From Sinomicrobium sp. (GTDB lineage: Bacteria > Bacteroidota > Bacteroidia > Flavobacteriales > Flavobacteriaceae): 64,000 nt of DNA. The position numbers and the translations under genes were made by a program. How positions within the stretch are numbered: position 1 is the stretch's first letter; the number at the start of each line of letters is the position of its first letter. Positions 54,672 through 63,896 of this stretch are shown piece after piece. The stretch covers positions 1 through 64,000 of the forward strand of contig JAJUFH010000010.1 of NCBI GenBank assembly GCA_029266035.1, in the 5' to 3' direction. The notes beneath the pieces are model-generated. The model was given only the letters and a program-made list of their open reading frames with translations, was not told the origin of the DNA and did not search any database.

Positions 54672-54759
54672 CACTTCTCTACCCAAGTGTTTTCGGCTTA
54701 CACCTCGTTAGGCAAAGTCGTTAGTTTTCTATACTTTTACCCTGTAAATCTGTAAACCT

Positions 54760-56235
54760 TTGGGTGCACTTCAGAAACTTTTCAAGCATACGTTTATTTA
54801 TGGCTTGGCGACGGTATTGCCCAGGATGCTCAGCTTTATCCTCGTTCCCCTGTATACGCAATTATTGCCCGATGAGGAGGAATACGGGGAAGTCAGCATA
54901 GTGTATACCTGGATATTGATCTTTAATGTAATCCTCGCCTATGGTATGGAAACTGCCTTCTTTCGCTTTTACAATCTCGAAGAGCACAAAAAGAAGGTAG
55001 AGAGTACCTCTGCCATGTCCATTTTGTTGTCCTCTTTACTATTTCTCACAGTGGCTTTGTCTTTTAGCGATCGCCTGGCTCATTGGGCAGATATCGGCAC
55101 GGAATATATCGTTTACACCATTTGGATATTGGTTTTGGACGCCTTAGTGATTATTCCTTTTGCACGACTTAGAGCACTTCAAAAACCCTTGGCCTATACC
55201 TATATAAAACTGGGAAATGTAGCGGTAAATCTCGGTCTCAATGTGTTTTTCCTGGTGCTACTTCCCGGATTGGCCGATCGAGGAGGAGCGGAAAGCCTGT
55301 GGTCTCGGATATATGTAGAAAACTTCCAGCTCGCTTATATCTTTATCTCTAATCTAGTGGCAAGCGGACTTACATTGCTGGTATTACTACCTACTTATTT
55401 CAAAATCAACTGGCAGTTCGACAGGGCATTGTGGCGGAGAATGATGCGGTATGCATGGCCGGTACTTGTGGCAGGTATTGCCTATACTGTAAATGAAGCC
55501 CTCGACAAAATACTGCTCGACAATATGTTGCCAGAACCCATCGCACGAGGGGAAGTGGGGATATATTCGGCCTGTTATAAATTGGCTGTTTTTATGACGC
55601 TCTACGCCACGGCATTTCGCTTGGGAGTAGAGCCTTTCTTTTTTAGCTATGCCAAAGAAAAGAACGCTCCCGAAACTTATGCCCTTATCACACAGTATTT
55701 TGTGATCTTCGGCTCCTGTATCTTGCTCGGGGTGGTTGTTTTTATAGATATACTCAAGCTTTTTATTCTACGCAAACCGGTGTATTACGAAGGCTTGGAT
55801 ATCGTTCCTCTAATCATACTAGCCAATTTGTGTTTGGGTATTTATCACAACCTCTCGGTGTGGTATAAGGTAACCGACCGGACGCGATTCGGTGCCGGGA
55901 TCTCCGTTTTCGGAGCCTTGCTTACGCTGGTGCTGAATATTGTTCTGATTCCTGTGATGAGTTATAAGGGGTCGGCTATTGCCACTCTGGTCGCCTATGC
56001 CGGTATGATGGTACTCTCTTATGTTTTGGGACAAAAGTATTATCCCATACCCTATAACCTTAGGAAAATTACAGTTTATCTACTGGTGTCTATCGGCTTT
56101 TCCCTCTTGTCCTTTTATGTTTTTCCGGGCAATCTTTTAGCGGGGTCGGGGCTACTTTTCGTATTTTTAACGATGGTTTTTTACCAGGAAAGGCAGCAGT
56201 TAAAAAATGTATTCCTCTCTTCCCGGAAGCGTTGA
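54760..56235 (+). CDS. Oligosaccharide flippase family protein (Wzx/MurJ-like)
   Basis: A 491-residue membrane protein of the MOP superfamily with about 14 hydrophobic segments. It begins GALQKLFKHTFIYGLATVLPRMLSF, the conserved opening of a flavobacterial flippase family. The TTG at 54760 is the only start that keeps this N-terminus; ATG at residue 22 would lose the first helix. It opens a group of envelope genes and, by recollection, is a core gene separate from the variable polysaccharide locus. Confidence 0.86.
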   Translation: MGALQKLFKHTFIYGLATVLPRMLSFILVPLYTQLLPDEEEYGEVSIVYTWILIFNVILAYGMETAFFRFYNLEEHKKKVESTSAMSILLSSLLFLTVALSFSDRLAHWADIGTEYIVYTIWILVLDALVIIPFARLRALQKPLAYTYIKLGNVAVNLGLNVFFLVLLPGLADRGGAESLWSRIYVENFQLAYIFISNLVASGLTLLVLLPTYFKINWQFDRALWRRMMRYAWPVLVAGIAYTVNEALDKILLDNMLPEPIARGEVGIYSACYKLAVFMTLYATAFRLGVEPFFFSYAKEKNAPETYALITQYFVIFGSCILLGVVVFIDILKLFILRKPVYYEGLDIVPLIILANLCLGIYHNLSVWYKVTDRTRFGAGISVFGALLTLVLNIVLIPVMSYKGSAIATLVAYAGMMVLSYVLGQKYYPIPYNLRKITVYLLVSIGFSLLSFYVFPGNLLAGSGLLFVFLTMVFYQERQQLKNVFLSSRKR

Positions 56236-56285
56236 TACCTAAAACAACTCATACAAAGGCATAAATTGTTAAAACACATAAAAAA

Positions 56286-56720
56286 ATGACCATAAAAATA
56301 ATTAACAACTCCAAACATTCGTTACCTCATTATGAAACCGGAGCATCGGCAGGTATGGACCTGAGAGCTAATCTCGACGCATCGGTAATATTAAAGCCTT
56401 TACAGCGGGCGCTTATCCCTACGGGACTCTCTATAGAATTACCTGTGGGTTTTGAGGCTCAGGTGCGACCGCGAAGCGGACTGGCTTTAAAAAAGGGAAT
56501 TACGGTGCTCAATGCCCCCGGAACTATAGATGCCGATTACAGAGGAGAGGTGGGAGTTGTTTTGATCAATCTGTCTGATGCAGATTTTGTGGTAGAAAAC
56601 GGAGAGCGGATTGCACAAATGGTTATCGCCCGACACGAACGCGCCGAATGGATAGAAGTAGAAGAACTCTCATCCACCGAACGAGGTGCCGGAGGTTTTG
56701 GAAGTACCGGAGTAAAATAA
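56286..56720 (+). CDS. dut: dUTP diphosphatase
   Basis: A 144-residue trimeric dUTPase converting dUTP to dUMP, protecting DNA from uracil and feeding thymidylate synthesis. The five motifs are present: [43 protein letters not shown] and the C-terminal P-loop-like [10 protein letters not shown]. Length is normal. It sits between flippase and nucleotidyltransferase genes. Confidence 0.96.
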   Translation: MTIKIINNSKHSLPHYETGASAGMDLRANLDASVILKPLQRALIPTGLSIELPVGFEAQVRPRSGLALKKGITVLNAPGTIDADYRGEVGVVLINLSDADFVVENGERIAQMVIARHERAEWIEVEELSSTERGAGGFGSTGVK

Positions 56721-56796
56721 ACAATGCTGTAGAATAAGTGGAGTGAGTAAAAATCAATCAAAGACACAGAAAACCGAATAGGAAAAAAATAAAAAT

Positions 56797-57804
56797 ATGA
56801 AGATAATTGTACCGATGGCAGGCCGAGGTTCCCGGCTTCGGCCACATACGCTTACAGTTCCAAAACCCCTGATTCCCATTGCTGGAAAACCCATTGTGCA
56901 ACGCCTGGTAGAAGATATTGCTGGAGTGTTGAAACAGGATATAGAAGAGGTTGCCTTTATTATCAAAGACGATTTTGGTGCGGATATCGAAAAGCACCTA
57001 TTGTCTGTCGCTGCCAAATTGGGGGCAAAGGGGACTATTTGCTACCAAGATAAGCCGCTGGGTACAGGGCACGCCATTATGTGTGCAGCAGAGGCTCTTT
57101 CCGGCCCCTGTGTTATTGCCTATGCAGATACGCTGTTTAAAGCCGATTTCACCTTAGATGAGAGCGCCGACAGTGTGATCTGGGTAAAGCAGGTGGCCAA
57201 TCCCGAAGCCTATGGAGTGGTAGAACTGAACGGAGATCAAATCTCCGGACTAGTGGAAAAACCTACAGATTTCATCTCCGATCTGGCCGTTATTGGGATC
57301 TATTATTTTAAAGATGGAGCCGTGTTGCGCGAAGAACTGCAGAAAGTGATAAACAACAATGTCATTCGCGGAGGGGAGTACCAGATCAACGACGGTATAA
57401 AAGGAATGATGCAGAGAGGTATGAAATTTGTTCCGGGAAAGGTAGAGGAGTGGATGGATTGCGGAAATAAGGAAGTTACCGTAGAGACCAATACCCGAAT
57501 GCTGGGCTTTTTGCAGGAAGAAGGGCAAAAATTGGTGTCCGATTCGGTTTCGCTGGAAAATTCCGAGATCATACCCCCCTGTTATATCGGGGAGAATGTA
57601 GTGCTTAAAAATGCGAAAATAGGTCCTTTTGTGTCCTTGGGAGCGGGCTGTGTGGTTGAAAATTCTGAAATTAAAAACAGCTTGATTCAAATGGGGACCA
57701 CAGTGAAGAACGCTTCGTTAAACAATGCTATGATAGGTAATCACGCCAAGTTTGACGGTAACTTTAGCAGTGTGAGTATAGGAGATTATTCCGTTCTCGA
57801 CTAA
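56797..57804 (+). CDS. Sugar-phosphate nucleotidyltransferase with beta-helix tail
   Basis: A 335-residue enzyme. The N-terminal NTP-transferase domain has MAGRGSRLRPHTLTVPKPLIP, the nucleotide-binding signature, then LGTGHAI and VEKPTDF. From about residue 250 there are hexapeptide-type repeats (SEIIPPCYIGENVVLKNAKIG...). It joins a sugar-1-phosphate to a nucleotide (dTTP or UTP likely) to make an activated sugar for envelope polymers; the exact sugar cannot be read. Confidence 0.9.
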   Translation: MKIIVPMAGRGSRLRPHTLTVPKPLIPIAGKPIVQRLVEDIAGVLKQDIEEVAFIIKDDFGADIEKHLLSVAAKLGAKGTICYQDKPLGTGHAIMCAAEALSGPCVIAYADTLFKADFTLDESADSVIWVKQVANPEAYGVVELNGDQISGLVEKPTDFISDLAVIGIYYFKDGAVLREELQKVINNNVIRGGEYQINDGIKGMMQRGMKFVPGKVEEWMDCGNKEVTVETNTRMLGFLQEEGQKLVSDSVSLENSEIIPPCYIGENVVLKNAKIGPFVSLGAGCVVENSEIKNSLIQMGTTVKNASLNNAMIGNHAKFDGNFSSVSIGDYSVLD

Positions 57805-57820
57805 AAGCGGCTTCGGGAGA

Positions 57821-57828
57821 TAAATTTG
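57821..57828 (+). promoter_or_regulatory. -7 box before the TPR protein gene
   Basis: TAAATTTG is an exact TAnnTTTG match, 46 nt before the ATG at 57875. No suitable TTG was found upstream. Confidence 0.35.
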
Positions 57829-57874
57829 CGGTGAGGTCGCTCAGGGTTTGAAGAGAATCCATAACTTTGATAAA

Positions 57875-58822
57875 ATGAGACGGAAGTTTTTGGCGATATG
57901 GATGACAGCGATGGCTTTTTCCTCGGTACGAGGGCAAGAGCCCACCCTAGCTATGGAGGAGAGTGCCGATGTGACTACCGAAGAATACAGCGACGATTTT
58001 CAGGAGCACTTTTTTGAGGCCCTAAAGCAAAAAGGCGTAGAAAATTACCAGAGAGCCGCTGATGAATTTCTCCGTTGTAAAAAGCTCGATGCCGACAATG
58101 AAGTGGTAGATTACGAATTGGGGCGTATCTATATAAAACTCCGGCAGTACGATCGCGCAGAGGAATATTTGTTACAGGCAGTAGAGAAAAGAGCAGAGCT
58201 GTGGTATTTAGACGCTCTTTTCGGACTTTATGAACTGGAGGGAGAGACCGACAAGGCTATCGCCATAGGAAAACGACTTGCTGATTCCGACAGCCAGTAT
58301 AAGGAAAATCTGGTTCGGATTTTTGCCAATGCCGGGCGATATGAAGAGGCCCTGCTACTCATAGAAGAACTCAATGCCGAACTGGGAAGATCGGAACTCA
58401 GAGAACGGCAACAGCAGTGGATGGAGATGCGTATAAGTGCGGGAACCGCAAAAACCAAAGAAGAAATCGCCAAAAGTGAAAGCGAAGCAACAGAGCAGAC
58501 CGAAGGAGGGAATAGCCTGGAAGAAAGCTATCGAAAAATAGAAGGCTTTAAAAAGAATCTTAATTTTGAGGAAGTGTTGAGCCTTGCAGAGCGTGCTTTG
58601 GAAGACTTTCCCGCCCAGTCTGCACTGTACTATCACAAAGCGATGGCACTCAACAGACTTAAAAAGTACGAGGAAGCCATTGAAGTCTTACAGACTGCTT
58701 TGGATTACCTGATAGACAATCAACAGTTGGAAAACGATATATACCGAGAATTTGTCATAGCGTATAATGCGATGGGAAACAACCGTAAAGCTGAAGAATA
58801 CGCCGGGAAAATAAAAAAATAA
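57875..58822 (+). CDS. Secreted tetratricopeptide repeat protein
   Basis: A 315-residue periplasmic or outer-membrane-associated protein. A signal peptide ends near VRGQ (about residue 21). TPR units are visible in the middle (NYQRAADEFLRCKKLDADNEVVDYEL) and near the C-terminus (KYEEAIEVLQTALDYL), separated by an acidic linker. TPRs bind other proteins; the partner is unknown. The DUF4292 lipoprotein and EnvC-like genes follow closely, suggesting one envelope unit. Confidence 0.83.
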   Translation: MRRKFLAIWMTAMAFSSVRGQEPTLAMEESADVTTEEYSDDFQEHFFEALKQKGVENYQRAADEFLRCKKLDADNEVVDYELGRIYIKLRQYDRAEEYLLQAVEKRAELWYLDALFGLYELEGETDKAIAIGKRLADSDSQYKENLVRIFANAGRYEEALLLIEELNAELGRSELRERQQQWMEMRISAGTAKTKEEIAKSESEATEQTEGGNSLEESYRKIEGFKKNLNFEEVLSLAERALEDFPAQSALYYHKAMALNRLKKYEEAIEVLQTALDYLIDNQQLENDIYREFVIAYNAMGNNRKAEEYAGKIKK

Positions 58823-58857
58823 ACTGTGCTCGGAACGAGGAATAGGTTTTGAATAAT

Positions 58858-59643
58858 ATGAGATATTTACATAAAATAGGCCTGTTGTTGCCTCTTGTAC
58901 TCCTTACATTGCATTCGTGTAAAACGACGAAAACCATAAGCGCAGGTGAGGCTGTAAGAAATCTTTCAGTCAGGCAAATCGTAAAGAGGCACTACAATAA
59001 TACCCCCGAGTTTGAGACCGCAAGGGGTAGAATGAAAATAGACTACAGCAGTGGCGATGTGTCGCAAGGTGTAAATCTGAGCTTTCGGATCAAAAAAGAC
59101 GAAGCTATTTGGTTGAGCGCTACGATGAATTTGGCCAAGGTGTATATCACACCAGAGCGAGTAAGTTTTTACAACAAGCTTGACAACACCTATTTCGATG
59201 GAGATTTCTCCTATCTGAGTCATTTACTTGGCACTGATCTCAATTTCAGTAAGATACAAGATATGCTTTTAGGGCAGGCCATGCTCGATCTAACCGACGG
59301 CGCCTATACTGCGGAGGTGGTAGAAAACGCATACCAACTCGTACCCAAAAGACAGACACAGTTTTTCGAGACCTTGTTTCGCATAGAACCCACTCACTTT
59401 CGAATAGGAAAACAGTTGCTCATAGATCCCTCGACACATAGAAGTTTGAGTATAGCGTATAACAAGTATCAAGAAGTGACTGGAGTTGTTTTTCCGGAAG
59501 AGGTCGATATTTTAGCACGGGAAAACGACAGAGAAACCAGTATACGGATAGCTTATAGGAATGTAGAAATCAATCGCGAAATCAGTTTCCCCTACAGTAT
59601 TCCTAAGGGATACAAGGAGATAAAACTCGATAAAAAGTTGTAA
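58858..59643 (+). CDS. DUF4292 lipoprotein
   Basis: A 261-residue lipoprotein (signal MRYLHKIGLLLPLVLLTLHSC, lipobox LHSC). The body alternates beta-strand-like stretches (GRMKIDYSSGDVSQGVNLSFRIKKDEAIWLS), which I associate with DUF4292, a family grouped from memory with LolA/LolB-like folds. This suggests handling of lipoproteins or lipids between membranes, but that is inference. It lies 10 nt before the EnvC-like gene. Confidence 0.82.
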   Translation: MRYLHKIGLLLPLVLLTLHSCKTTKTISAGEAVRNLSVRQIVKRHYNNTPEFETARGRMKIDYSSGDVSQGVNLSFRIKKDEAIWLSATMNLAKVYITPERVSFYNKLDNTYFDGDFSYLSHLLGTDLNFSKIQDMLLGQAMLDLTDGAYTAEVVENAYQLVPKRQTQFFETLFRIEPTHFRIGKQLLIDPSTHRSLSIAYNKYQEVTGVVFPEEVDILARENDRETSIRIAYRNVEINREISFPYSIPKGYKEIKLDKKL

Positions 59644-59653
59644 ACAGCATTAT

Positions 59654-60880
59654 ATGGTGACCCGAAGAATAGGATATTTACTTTTGATAACGGTCTTGAT
59701 GCTATCTGTTTCTGCAGTGTACGGACAGAGTGACCAGCAGAGAGAACTGGAGGCTAAAAGAGCGCGTTTGCAGGAGGAGATCAGGCAGATCAACAGCATG
59801 TTGTCTAAGCAGCAGAAGGAACGGCAGAACGTAGTGACGGAGGTGGAAGATCTCAATCAGAAAATCAGAGTGAGACAAGAACTTATCAGGGTGACCAACA
59901 GACAGGCAAATCTGCTGAACCGCGAGGTAAACAACAATATGAAAAAGATAGATGATCTCCGGGAGGAACTGGAAGATCTGAAAGAAAACTACGCTGAAAC
60001 GGTTCGACAAAGTTATAGGAGCAAGTCTAAACAGAGCAGATTGATGTTTTTGCTGTCTTCTCAAGATTTCTTTCAGGCCTATAAGCGCCTGCAGTATATG
60101 AAGCAGTATGCCGATTACAGAAAGGAACAGGGAGAATCTATAAAATCGACGACTGAGGAACTACAGGAGCTCAATAAAACCTTGATTGCACAGCGAAAGG
60201 AAAAGGAGCAGCTCGTAGCGGAAAACAAAAAGGAACAGCTCGCTCTTGAAAAGGAACGCAAGCAACAACAGGGCTTGATAGCGAGTATTCGTCAAAAGGA
60301 ATCGCAGTACACTTCTCAAATCAAGAAAAAGCAAGAGGAGACCAAGGCCATCGATCGCCATATAGAACGACTTATACGCGAAGCCATTGCCGAGTCTAAT
60401 AAGAAAGCAGGGAAGAGTGCGAGCAATGCCACCTTCGCTCTCACTCCGGAAGCTAAGGTAATAGCCAATAATTTTGCAGCTAATAAAGGGAAGCTGATCT
60501 GGCCGGTGGGCAAGGGAGTAAAAAGCAGGGGATATGGAGAGTATTCCGATCCTGTTTATCCTGCGGTAAAGAATTTTAACAACGGAGTTATTATCGCTAC
60601 CGAAAGAGGAGAAAAAGCCAGAGCAGTATTTGGAGGAGAAGTATCGGCCATCATAGCCATTCCGGGAGCCAATAAGGCGGTTCAAGTAAGGCATGGTAAC
60701 TATATAACTACTTATTACAACCTCGGGAGGATTTACGTTAAAAAAGGACAGAAAGTCTCCGCCAAAACCGAATTGGGAGAAATCTTTACCAGTCCTTCTA
60801 CAGGAAAGACAGAACTGAAGTTTTTACTGTACCGCGATACCAACAGACTGAATCCGGAGGATTGGATCTACAGAATGTAA
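59654..60880 (+). CDS. EnvC-like murein hydrolase activator with degenerate LytM domain
   Basis: A 408-residue protein: signal peptide (to about VYGQ), a long coiled coil (residues 24-230, rich in Q, E, K and R), then a peptidase M23/LytM-fold domain. The active-site histidines of M23 enzymes are lost: the first motif reads NNGVIIATERG instead of HxGxD, and the last reads ELKFLL instead of LHFEL. Such domains activate amidases during cell division instead of cutting peptidoglycan. It is convergent with the MFS gene, 14 nt apart. Confidence 0.9.
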   Translation: MVTRRIGYLLLITVLMLSVSAVYGQSDQQRELEAKRARLQEEIRQINSMLSKQQKERQNVVTEVEDLNQKIRVRQELIRVTNRQANLLNREVNNNMKKIDDLREELEDLKENYAETVRQSYRSKSKQSRLMFLLSSQDFFQAYKRLQYMKQYADYRKEQGESIKSTTEELQELNKTLIAQRKEKEQLVAENKKEQLALEKERKQQQGLIASIRQKESQYTSQIKKKQEETKAIDRHIERLIREAIAESNKKAGKSASNATFALTPEAKVIANNFAANKGKLIWPVGKGVKSRGYGEYSDPVYPAVKNFNNGVIIATERGEKARAVFGGEVSAIIAIPGANKAVQVRHGNYITTYYNLGRIYVKKGQKVSAKTELGEIFTSPSTGKTELKFLLYRDTNRLNPEDWIYRM

Positions 60881-60894
60881 GAGGAGGTAGTCCT

Positions 60895-62073
60895 TTATCC
60901 TGTAATCACAGTTTTTGTTTTTTTGGCCATTTTCCTGTCCAGTACAAGTATACAGATAGAAACGGCAAATCCCGATATGGCCAGTCCAGCACCTACCCAG
61001 TCGGGGGAGGTGTAGGAGTAACCTGCTTGCAGCGGCAAACCGCCCAGATAGGCACCGACAGCATTTCCTATATTAAAAGCACCTTGCGTCAAAGATGATG
61101 CGAGCATTTCTGAGCCACGTGCGGCGCGTATCATCATCATCTGTATGGGAGAGGTAATCGAAAAGGCCAGAGTACCTACCACAAAGGTCATCAGTACTGC
61201 CGGAATTTTATAATGTGCTGCAAAGGTAAGAGTTACCAAGGCTATAGACATAGTTAGGAGCAGTACAGAGGTGGCATTGATGGGTGAAAACCGATCTGCC
61301 AGTCGCCCTCCAAATATATTTCCAAGGGTCATTCCCACTCCGGCTACCACCAGCAAATAAGTGATAGAATTGCTACTGAAGCCAGCTACATCGGTCAGTA
61401 AGGGTGCAATATAGCTATACCATGCAAAAAAACCTCCTGTACCTATAGCCGTCAGCAAAATAATGAGCCAGGGTTTGAGGTGGGTAAAGAGTTTCAGCTC
61501 TTTTAGAAAGCCGGCAGAAGGTGCTGCGGGGAGATTGGGCAACCAAAAGCACAGGGCGAGGACAGTGATGATACCTATGCCCGAAACAATGACAAAGGTG
61601 TATCGCCAGTCGATATGATGCCCTATATAAGTGCCTAAGGGGACACCCAGTATATTGGCTATGGTGAGTCCTGCAAACATCATAGAAACCGCTCTGGCTT
61701 GCTTACCTTCCAGAGCCAGCCTTCCGGCAACTACAGCGCCAATACCGAAAAAGGCACCGTGGGGCAAACCAGACAAAAACCTTGTGGAGAGCAGGGTGTA
61801 GTAGTCGGGTGCAAATGCAGAAAGGAGATTGCCTACCGTAAAAAACAGCATAAGCGCCATAAGAATTTTTTTGGGAGGATACTTCCCTGCAATAGCGACC
61901 ATTAAAGGAGCGCCTATTACCACGCCCAATGCATAGGAAGATATAAAATGCCCTGCCATCGGAATGCTGATATTCAACGATTTGGCGATATCGGGCAATA
62001 TACCCATCATCACAAATTCTGTCATTCCAATGCCAAAGCCTCCTATGGCGAGAGAAAGCAATTTTTTATTCAT
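60895..62073 (-). CDS. MFS transporter (AraJ/sugar efflux-like, DHA1)
   Basis: A 392-residue 12-helix major facilitator. It begins MNKKLLSLAIGGFGIGMTEFVMMGILP, very like the AraJ/PbuE group; the loop 2-3 motif is AGKYPPKK and the fifth-helix antiporter-type motif is GLTIANILGVPLGTYIG. It probably exports sugars, arabinosides or drugs. The start at 62073 is chosen over an in-frame codon 13 residues upstream because the shorter protein matches the family start. Confidence 0.88.
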   Translation of the reverse strand: MNKKLLSLAIGGFGIGMTEFVMMGILPDIAKSLNISIPMAGHFISSYALGVVIGAPLMVAIAGKYPPKKILMALMLFFTVGNLLSAFAPDYYTLLSTRFLSGLPHGAFFGIGAVVAGRLALEGKQARAVSMMFAGLTIANILGVPLGTYIGHHIDWRYTFVIVSGIGIITVLALCFWLPNLPAAPSAGFLKELKLFTHLKPWLIILLTAIGTGGFFAWYSYIAPLLTDVAGFSSNSITYLLVVAGVGMTLGNIFGGRLADRFSPINATSVLLLTMSIALVTLTFAAHYKIPAVLMTFVVGTLAFSITSPIQMMMIRAARGSEMLASSLTQGAFNIGNAVGAYLGGLPLQAGYSYTSPDWVGAGLAISGFAVSICILVLDRKMAKKTKTVITG

Positions 62074-62412
62074 AGTAACGCTATTTATTACTGTTGTAAA
62101 ACATCGAGACAACGTCTGAGCTGTCCTAAAAAGTTTTAAAGTTCTGTGGATGGTTAGCGATAATTGAAAGAAGCTGCAAAGTTACAAATAGAATCGAACA
62201 CTAGTGTAAACAATACAATAATTTTAATAGGAGATACTTTGTGTTTGTTTTTTTACATTGAACAAAAAAGCTGGAGAAAAGAGATCAGTGTGTCTCATCT
62301 TAGTACTGTTGCTTTCATTTTCGTTTTCCAAAAGATTGTTACGATACATTTTATAAGTTTGTTGTGTTCTGTGACAATCAAACAAGTAGAGAAACTTCTA
62401 AAATGAAAAGAG
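62074..62412. other. Intergenic region between MFS and VOC genes
   Basis: About 340 nt between divergent genes. It holds the MFS promoter box (62177-62184). An 80-codon open frame on the plus strand (62164-62406) starts with TTG and has no family resemblance. No terminator or structured element was seen. Confidence 0.5.
62177..62184 (-). promoter_or_regulatory. -7 box of the MFS transporter gene
   Basis: The minus strand reads TAACTTTG, an exact TAnnTTTG match, about 100 nt before the start at 62073. The long leader is A+T-rich and unstructured to the eye. Confidence 0.4.
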
Positions 62413-62805
62413 ATGAAAGCCGTTCAATTCAGAATTGCAAGACCCACCAATAAGCTTACGGAGGTCGTAAAATTTTATCAGCGAGGCTTGGGATTGGAAA
62501 TGTTGGGGAAATTTGAGGGGCATTCCGGTTACGACGGAGTTATGTTGGGCATGCCCGACAAGACTTATCATTTAGAATTCACTCAACATATGGACAAAGC
62601 TCCTCTGCCTGAGCCCACAAAAGAAAATTTAATAGTTTTTTATTACGATAGCTCAGAAGAATATCGAAGAGCTAATGAGCGAATGCAAAGAATAGGGATA
62701 ACGCCTGTCGAACCTGAAAACCCCTATTGGATAGGTAAAAGCCAAACCTATGAAGATCCAGATGGTTGGAGGATTGTTTTGTTCAACGGTGTTTACGAGC
62801 CATAG
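62413..62805 (+). CDS. VOC (glyoxalase/bleomycin-resistance-like) family protein
   Basis: A 130-residue protein with two beta-alpha-beta-beta-beta units: QFRIARPTNKLTEVVKFYQRGLGLEMLGKF and, after a linker, the second unit ending QTYEDPDGWRIVLFNG. The EDPDGWRIVL motif carries the usual metal-ligand Glu/Asp context. Members include glyoxalases, dioxygenases and resistance proteins; the substrate is unknown. Convergent with pheS, 29 nt apart. Confidence 0.9.
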   Translation: MKAVQFRIARPTNKLTEVVKFYQRGLGLEMLGKFEGHSGYDGVMLGMPDKTYHLEFTQHMDKAPLPEPTKENLIVFYYDSSEEYRRANERMQRIGITPVEPENPYWIGKSQTYEDPDGWRIVLFNGVYEP

Positions 62806-62834
62806 TTTTGCATAAGCCAGGTATTAAAAAGCCT

Positions 62835-63854
62835 TTACAAAGCTGATTTAAACTGGTCGAGGAAGCGAATATCGTTTTCGCTAAGCATTCTGATATCCGG
62901 AATTTGGTGTAGCAGCAGAGCGATGCGATCGATCCCCATACCAAAGGCAAATCCGGAGTATTCTGTGGGGTCTATTCCGCAGTTTTGCAATACGTTGGGG
63001 TCTACCATACCACAGCCCATGATCTCCAACCATCCCGTACCCTTGGTCATTTTGTAGTCGGTTTCTGTTTCCAATCCCCAGTACACATCTACTTCGGCAC
63101 TTGGCTCGGTAAAGGGAAAGTACGAAGGACGGAGTCTGATCTGTGATTTTCCGAACATTTCCGTGGTAAAGTATTGAAGAGTTTGCTTGAGGTCGGCAAA
63201 GGAGACGCCTTTGTCTATATACAAACCTTCTACCTGATGAAAAAAGCAATGCGACCTTGCCGAGATTGCTTCGTTGCGGTATACTCGTCCTGGCGATATA
63301 GTCCGGATGGGTGGTTTATTTTCCTCCATATAGCGCACCTGTACCGACGAGGTATGCGTGCGCAAAAGGATATCGGGATCGGTTTGGATAAAGAAGGTGT
63401 CTTGCATATCCCTAGCCGGGTGATATTCCGGTAGGTTGAGCGCGGTAAAATTGTGCCAGTCGTCTTCTATTTCAGGACCCTCCGACACGTTAAATCCAAT
63501 GCGGGAAAAAATATCTATAATTTGGTTTTTAACAATAGAGATGGGGTGCCTGGCACCTATGGGAGGGGCGGCCGCCGGTCGAGTAAGGTCGCCGTAAACA
63601 CTAGCCGAAGAAGTCTTGTTTTCTATGGCTTCCTTGAGTTCATTTACCTTGTCTTGTGCAGCGATCTTTAGCTGGTTGACCACCTGTCCGAACTCCTTTT
63701 TCTGTTCGTTGGGAACACTCTTGAATTCGGTAAAAAAATCGTTTAAAACACCTTTTTTACCGAGGTATTTTATGCGAAAAGCTTCTATTTCCGAAGCGTC
63801 TTCAGAGTTAAATTGTCCTACAAGGGCGATGTGTTCCTTTATCTTCTCTATCAT
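62835..63854 (-). CDS. pheS: Phenylalanyl-tRNA synthetase alpha subunit
   Basis: Catalytic subunit of the heterotetrameric class II enzyme charging tRNA-Phe. It has 339 residues, normal length. The N-terminal coiled coil is followed by motif 1 ([19 protein letters not shown]), motif 2 ([24 protein letters not shown]) and motif 3 ([13 protein letters not shown]). pheT is not in the window; separation of pheS and pheT is usual in Bacteroidota by recollection. Confidence 0.97.
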   Translation of the reverse strand: MIEKIKEHIALVGQFNSEDASEIEAFRIKYLGKKGVLNDFFTEFKSVPNEQKKEFGQVVNQLKIAAQDKVNELKEAIENKTSSASVYGDLTRPAAAPPIGARHPISIVKNQIIDIFSRIGFNVSEGPEIEDDWHNFTALNLPEYHPARDMQDTFFIQTDPDILLRTHTSSVQVRYMEENKPPIRTISPGRVYRNEAISARSHCFFHQVEGLYIDKGVSFADLKQTLQYFTTEMFGKSQIRLRPSYFPFTEPSAEVDVYWGLETETDYKMTKGTGWLEIMGCGMVDPNVLQNCGIDPTEYSGFAFGMGIDRIALLLHQIPDIRMLSENDIRFLDQFKSAL

Positions 63855-63876
63855 GGAGCTATTGTTGTTTTCAGGG

Positions 63877-63884
63877 CAAATTTA
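63877..63884 (-). promoter_or_regulatory. -7 box of pheS
   Basis: The minus strand reads TAAATTTG, an exact TAnnTTTG match, 22 nt before the pheS start codon at 63854 and after the stop of the gene at the right edge. The leader would be about 15-20 nt. No TTG at standard spacing was noticed. Confidence 0.5.
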
Positions 63885-63896
63885 CCTTTTTTTTGA

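Noticed and set aside
62164-62406. An 80-codon plus-strand frame between the MFS and VOC genes
   Set aside because: It starts with TTG, has low-complexity hydrophobic composition without a family match, and covers the divergent MFS promoter.
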